Source of the DNA: Thermomucor indicae-seudaticae
Taxonomy: Eukaryota > Mucoromycota > Mucoromycetes > Mucorales > Lichtheimiaceae
Assembly: GCA_000787465.1 (NCBI GenBank)
Contig: JSYX01000833.1
Span: 1 to 11,581, forward strand
Direction: 5' to 3'
DNA length: 11,581 nt
Positions 6,976 through 11,581 of the stretch are shown here, in pieces; position 1 is the first letter of the stretch; each line of letters starts with the position of its first letter. The notes under the pieces were generated by a model. It made no database searches and was not told the DNA's origin. It worked only from the letters and a program-made list of their open reading frames with translations. A program made the translations under genes and the position numbers.

Positions 6976-8471
6976 CTAATTCGATGGCCCTTCGTCGTTC
7001 GACGGGCTTTTGTTCAAATCCTGTTTCGTACTCGGATGAACACGACCCAGCAATTTTTTCCACCATGCGGTACTCTGCTCATCGGAAGAACACTGGTGGG
7101 ACGGGTCCTCAACAGGCAGCAGATTATCGTCTTGTGCCAGTACATACAGTGGTATGCGTGAAGGCGGAGGAGTAGGGAAATACTTGTAATATGCGTTGCT
7201 AATAGCAAACAAAGCATAAATCATTAAGCTGATACCAAGGAGCACCAGAAAAAAGGCACCACCCGCATGACCTTGGATTTTATGTATAGCAGCCGCAACC
7301 ATATTCTGTTTTCCGGACTCATTGCGCGTGGCTAACGAGTCCCAAAAGAATCCAGAAAGGGTACCGAATACGGCTGCCCGGCCACCGAATCCGATACGAC
7401 CAGCCGTATGGACAATGCAAGCCTCCCAACGACAACGACGTGTGGTGGCTTCTGACGTTTTCAGGTCGGGCATAAAGTTACCAGTGATGGCATTGATCAT
7501 CTGTGTGGCAAAGGCAATCAGAAACGCAACGCCGAATACGCCAATGAATGCACTGCCGACTTGAGTATCTGTCCATGAGGCAGGGAACTCTTTGCTAGAG
7601 GCTGTTTGCTGCTGCTGCTCATGGGTCTGATAGATCATCTGGACCAAGTAGTACAGATAAGCAAGATAGACAAAGCCACTGACCATGGGCGACAATCGGT
7701 ACCGGAAGAAGTTGGTCCTTTTGCTCAACATGGCATCTAATCCTTGGCCACAGACGCCCTCCCAGAATCTTTATACAGAATGTGAGTTACATCAATCAAA
7801 AGGAAAGGAACCCGGATTATCGCTCGGATGAACGAACCTCCAGACAAGATAGGTAAATAAGCCAACGGCCATCACTACCAGAACCGATCGCCCAATCGTT
7901 GGGATTCCACCCAAAAGCAAAAAGGCCCCCTGCAACTTGTGATTAGTTACATTGGCCTTCGTCTTCTCTTTATTCTATATACCTGAGGCGATTCATTTCC
8001 CTCACTTCCGTTGGGCGTATAATCGCCAGTGACATTCGTAATAATAAGGACACCAATGATTCCATAGACGACCCCTTTGGCAACGAAGCCGCAACGTCCT
8101 ATGATTCTGACTAACTTTGCATGACATGGTCGTACTCCTCCTTGGTAAAATCGGAAACGCTTTAGTCTGATTTGATGTGGTTCCCGAGTCTTCTTGTTGC
8201 CTGTCGGTGTGCTGCTGATTTCAGATTCGGTAGAGGGTACATTGATCGAAGTGTTTTCTGGTTGAGCTGTTGTATGAAGCTGTTGCGCTACTACTGCTGC
8301 TGCTGCAGAAGAAGAAGAATCATGCTCGGAAAGAAGCGGCAAAGGTTCTGCGCCTCCAAGCCTTTGAGTGTTTAGGGTATCCAATGGGAAAGGCTGTTGT
8401 TGCTGCTGCGTCTTATCTTCTTTCCCTGTTATCCGTTGCCTCCGTAAAGACAACGGTAATTTAATAGGCAT
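6976..8471 (-). CDS. DUF1206 multi-pass membrane protein with low-complexity N-terminal extension
   Basis: Three exons on the minus strand, 8471-7983, 7929-7838 and 7768-6976, give 457 residues. The start is the ATG at 8471, because the frame further upstream has no ATG and runs into the divergent gene. Residues 1-115 are polar and repetitive (runs of Gln, Ser, Ala). Three DUF1206-type repeats of about 70-90 residues follow, each with two helices: about 119-205, 218-290 and 314-392. The markers IGRCGFVAKGVVYGIIGVL in repeat 1 and AGRIGFGGRAAVFG in repeat 3 are characteristic. The tail after about 395 is polar and contains AWWKKLLGR. The function of the family is unknown. Both introns are GT-AG (53 and 69 nt); the second joins the LVWRFWEG segment correctly. 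A CAG-type repeat near 7605-7620 encodes the loop glutamines in repeat 2. As far as I know the family is mostly bacterial, so the fungal gene is noteworthy. Confidence 0.88.
8280..8325. repeat. Triplet-repeat-rich coding stretch
   Basis: Imperfect CTG/CTA and AGA/GAA triplet runs encode the Ser and Ala homopolymers in the disordered N-terminal part of the DUF1206 protein. A related TGT/TGC run near 8397-8410 encodes its Gln tract. Such runs change length easily, and the extension is the least conserved-looking part of the protein. Confidence 0.7.
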
Positions 8472-8614
8472 TGATTGACGGCTTAAAAGAGGAGCAATGC
8501 ATGAAATTCTTTGGGTGATTGTTTCACAATCATTTCGGGTCAGAGTTCTAATTCCGTCGGTCGATTGACCAATGAATGACGAACAAGTGAGGAAGCGCTG
8601 AAAAGCTCTTGCCA
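8472..8614. promoter_or_regulatory. Divergent promoter between the DUF1206 gene and the disulfide isomerase gene
   Basis: Only 143 nt separate the two start codons. A CCAAT box lies on the plus strand at 8569-8573, 42 nt before the ATG at 8615, and a TGACG core lies at 8577-8581. No classical TATA box is visible for either gene. An intact ERSE-type element (CCAAT, nine bases, CCACG) is not present. Shared control of the two genes is possible but inferred only from the spacing. Confidence 0.5.
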
Positions 8615-10201
8615 ATGAAACCTCATTCAGTACTCTCAGGTCTATTATTAATCACAGCTCATTTGGCACCCGCATTTGGACTTTATAGCGACCGAGATGC
8701 TGTGGTTGAATTAACGCCAAAGAATTTCAACAGTGTCGTAATGGACTCCAACGTAAGTCTATCAGGGCCAGAAAAATGACAGGGGACGCGCGTGCCCACT
8801 GAATTCAATATCTAGCATCTCGTGGCTGTTGAATTCTATGCGCCATGGTGTGGTCATTGTCAGCGGTGAGATGGCTTTCTTCGGTTGGTGGCGGTTGAAC
8901 CAGAACTCGTTTCTGACTCTTTCTTCTCATTGCACAATAGGTTGGCTCCGGAATGGAAAAAGGCCGCGAATAATCTCAAGGGACTGGTCACTGTTGCCGC
9001 CGTCAACTGCGACGAGGAGACAAATCGTCCTCTGTGCGGGCAGTATCAGATTAAAGGTTTCCCAACCATCAAGACTTTTCACCCAGATCGTCGGGTTGAC
9101 AAGAAAACGGGTGCAACTGCAAAGAAGCCCAAAGGTAACGTAATCACGTCATGGGATCATCATTTCTGTCGTCGGAGCTGGTAAGATTAAGAACAGGTTT
9201 CTGCATGCAGATTATCAGGGTCCACGAGACGCACGATCCATCATCGATTTCTTCTTGAATATGATGCCTTCCAATGTCCGATTCATCAAAGGAGATCCAA
9301 GCAAGGTAAAGGCCAAGAAAAGTATCACGATCGATGACTTCTTGGCGACAGAGGCAAGTAAAGTAGACCCAACGTCCCTACTATGTACCTTAAAGTTAAT
9401 GCGTCTCCCGACCCGCAAACGTTCTAGAATGCTACATTGCCCAAAGTATTACTCTTTACCGATAAAGCAACTACAGCGCCTCTGTATAAAGCATTGTCCG
9501 TCGATTTTGGGGATGAGAGATTACTATTCGGCGAAGTGAAAAAGGCAGAAAAGGATGTGGTTAGCCAATTTGGCGTGACAAAATACCCCACGTTATTTGT
9601 CATATCTCCAGAAGCTGGCCTTGTTCCTTATACAGGCAAAATTAAGCATGAGCCATTATACCAGTTCTTAGAACAGTATGCATTGCAAAAGCAAGACAAG
9701 AAAGGAAGAATAAGCGTGGCCAAAGAAAAGCCGGTCGAAGGTAAATAGCGAGGATGCAACGGATCTTTCCAATGGATCCCAGTGAATTAACCTGTGAGGG
9801 ATGACCCATTAGTGGTAGAGATATCGTCGGATGAGACCATGAAGCAATATTGCGTTGATTCCGCGAAAATCTGCGTGATCGCCATTGTGCAAGAGGAGGA
9901 TAGAGCATCGACGATTACGATGCTAAAGACGCTCAACCAGCAATTCCAGCTGTTCCAGTTCGGGTGGATCATGGACAGCAAGGCTTCGCCGATCATGAAA
10001 AAGTTGGACCTTGCCGCAGACTTACCATCACTTCTCCTAGTACACACTTCAAAGCATTTATATCGGCCATACATTGGCGCATGGAGCGAAGAAGCCCTTA
10101 GCAAGTGGTTGAATCAGATTGCGACTGGCAAGCTTCAAGCCTGGCCATATCAAGGCGACCTTTCTGTTAAAGGACCTGAAAGGCTTCGCGACGAATTGTA
10201 A
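8615..10201 (+). CDS. MPD1: ER protein disulfide isomerase, Mpd1/P5-like, ending in RDEL
   Basis: Six exons, 8615-8752, 8816-8865, 8941-9134, 9211-9353, 9428-9740 and 9813-10201, give 408 residues. A signal peptide (about 1-22, ending APAFG) and a C-terminal RDEL (405-408) place it in the ER lumen. Residues 28-145 form one redox-active thioredoxin domain with FYAPWCGHC (active-site CGHC at 58-61) and cis-Pro 104 in GFPT. It should form and rearrange disulfides in secretory proteins. Residues about 150-270 and 280-395 look like further thioredoxin folds without CxxC. The single active domain and the [15 protein letters not shown] and DYQGPR segments match yeast Mpd1, though the protein is longer than the yeast one. 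Intron 4 (9354-9427) has a GC donor, GAG/GCAAGT; the nearby GT choice shifts the frame away from [11 protein letters not shown]. The intron 5 acceptor is taken as 9812, but 9818 also keeps the frame and drops two residues. Confidence 0.93.
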
Positions 10202-11581
10202 CGTCTACTTGGTATCCCCAGTTCGTTAAAACAAATGTCTACTCGTTCTTGAATAACTTTTTGCATACTCCGTTAGCGTGTTTGCGTTAACTTGAAGCGA
10301 AATTGACACCATGCTTCAACGAGGATATACGGCGAAATCGTAGATACATCTGTACTGTGACATAAAAGCGTTATACCCTGTAGAAGGCTTATGATATGCA
10401 TCTGTACCTTCGACGGGCTGTGCAATAGATTAGCTACATGTAAAATATAAGGGCATCGCGATCTTTATTAGAAGATGGTGTGCTCTTTAGTGCAGAGCGC
10501 CAGTCTTCGCCCCAACCCAAGTTTAACAAAGATTTCTTCTCATAGTACTATCCTCCTCATCGAGGCAAAAATAGGCCTCATCTATCCATCTTGATAGCAC
10601 CGTCATATTCCAGCCTGGGTTTCCAGCTCGACTTATTTACACCCTCCGATGAAGCCAACAACACGGAAAGAGCTTCAAGTATGACCCGAAGTAGGAGAAC
10701 TTTCATAAAATCGATGCTGAGATCATCGCGCAACAGATTCCCTTTACAACTGGTAGACATTCTTTCGACGTCTGTTGCCTGTACGGGTTGAATCCCGGAT
10801 GTTTTTCCCCTCACACCACGCACACGCACACGCACACACACACACGGGACAAGGTAATGAATAAAGAGGGGAAAATTGGGAAGCAAGGCTTATTTTTTCT
10901 AACTCAGGTTGCCACAGGTTTATTTTCGCGTCCGCGTGTCCTCAAGATCGTTCATGCCAGGCATTAAGTGGAAGCGCGAGAGCTCGGTGCACCAGTACAA
11001 CGCGTGGCACTGTAGATCCATTTTATAAGCTGTGCTATTGTGGCAATTAAAAAGCTATGTTATCATTGCTGGGATGGAAGATAGATAACCGTAATTAAGC
11101 TGCACAACTAGGTGACAAACGGTTGGAACAGGGACTTTGGGGGACAGCGGGCGCTCCATTGTTGTTTTCTGCGCGCTCGCAGTCATAAGAAAGTAGTAGG
11201 CGGTTTGGGGCGTTTGGCTGCTTAATCTCGAGAGCGCAGACACTGAAGTTGTACACCGCTTTTCCGGGGTTGCGTGGATCGAGCTGTTCAGTTAAATGCC
11301 GTAGTTGAAACAGTACTTGTTACGTTTATTCATTTATGCTATTCACGTACTGATATGATTCTGTGATAAATGTGTTTATTATTATTGGTTTCTATATCTG
11401 ATACACACAAGTTGTCAGGTTTGCTGCAAAAAAATCTGGCGTAGTGCCATGTGGTAATGCGTGAGAAATGGCAGTTGCACTTCAAATGGCACTCGAGTGA
11501 CCCATTCTCTTGTGGTCGCGCTTTGTAGGAAGGTGCGTATTACATAACATTCCTGATTTTCTGTAGAAATCATAAGACTCA
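10202..11581. other. Right flank without a supported gene
   Basis: The first part must hold the 3' untranslated region of the disulfide isomerase gene. Beyond it I see no frame with a domain, start and splice sites. The longest minus-strand frame (10886 to 10578, 102 codons) is partly a translation of the CA repeat. Its second half reads somewhat like protein, as does a short overlapping frame that ends at 10522-10524, but neither is recognisable. 10900-11581 has frequent stops in all frames and no clear RNA gene. Confidence 0.6.
10811..10845. repeat. CA dinucleotide microsatellite, imperfect
   Basis: A run of CA units interrupted by CG units (CACACGCACACGCACACACA in its core), in the gene-free right flank. 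It is the same class as the TG repeat at 5335-5376 but in the opposite orientation. Confidence 0.9.

Noticed and set aside
6819..7175. Plus-strand frame of 118 codons overlapping the end of the DUF1206 gene.
   Set aside because: It is mostly antisense to a well-supported exon and has no recognisable features.
8472..8615. Longer N-terminus for the DUF1206 protein, with a TTG start at 8615.
   Set aside because: A TTG start is unlikely in a fungus, and the extension would fill the whole promoter region and overlap the divergent ATG. The ATG at 8471 is in frame.
10730..10806. Possible tRNA gene: a GGGTTGAATCCCGG segment near 10785 resembles a B box and is followed by TTTTT.
   Set aside because: The T-stem pairing breaks at the third base pair, no convincing A box or D arm lies upstream, and no acceptor stem can be formed.
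5335..10845. The TG repeat at 5335-5376 and the CA repeat at 10811-10845 as inverted ends of a mobile element.
   Set aside because: They are simple microsatellites. The interval between them holds three ordinary host genes, and no target duplication or transposase is visible.
10578..10886. Minus-strand frame of 102 codons in the right flank.
   Set aside because: Its N-terminal third is a translation of the CA microsatellite (VCVRVRVRG), and the rest matches no family I know. Too weak to call a gene.
20..10926. A shared 13-base string (ACAGGTTTATTTT) at 20-32 and 10914-10926.
   Set aside because: Short and AT-rich, with no extension of the match on either side; most likely chance.

Overview
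The window looks like chromosomal DNA of an early-diverging fungus, most likely Mucoromycota. Genes are packed on both strands and split by many short introns, almost all 53-78 nt. The proteins are fungal in type: an Mpd1-like disulfide isomerase ending in RDEL, a Utr4-type enolase-phosphatase and an EMAP-II-like tRNA-binding protein. The clade is an inference from style and gene content. There are no bacterial operons, rRNA genes, convincing tRNA genes, CRISPR arrays or intact mobile elements.

Layout. 1-1183 has no gene I can defend, though it holds two possible minus-strand exon remnants and a strongly G-poor strip. 1184-1897 (+) encodes a small tRNA-binding OB-fold protein with a likely mitochondrial presequence. 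1907-2727 (-) is a tentative, unrecognised coiled-coil gene that converges on it with only 9 bases between the stops. 2879-4003 (+) is the methionine-salvage enolase-phosphatase E1, in seven exons. 4134 to about 5223 (+) is a PQQ/quinoprotein-like beta-propeller protein. A TG microsatellite separates it from two minus-strand membrane protein genes: a TM7S3/TMEM198-like (DUF4203) protein with a signal peptide (5405-6603) and a DUF1206 protein (6976-8471). A 143-nt divergent promoter separates the DUF1206 gene from the ER disulfide isomerase (8615-10201, +). 10202-11581 shows no convincing gene, only a CA repeat and weak open frames.

Functionally this is ordinary housekeeping with a secretory and membrane lean at the right: two multi-pass membrane proteins next to an ER-retained thiol oxidoreductase. 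I reconstructed exons by hand. For six genes the reading frame, the splice phases and the total length (a multiple of three) all agree.

The most unusual observation is splicing. Three of about 20 confidently placed introns, in three different genes, need GC-AG rather than GT-AG boundaries to keep conserved protein sequence in frame. Next in interest are a DUF1206 protein (a family I know mainly from bacteria) with a low-complexity extension in an intron-containing fungal gene, and the unidentified coiled-coil gene.
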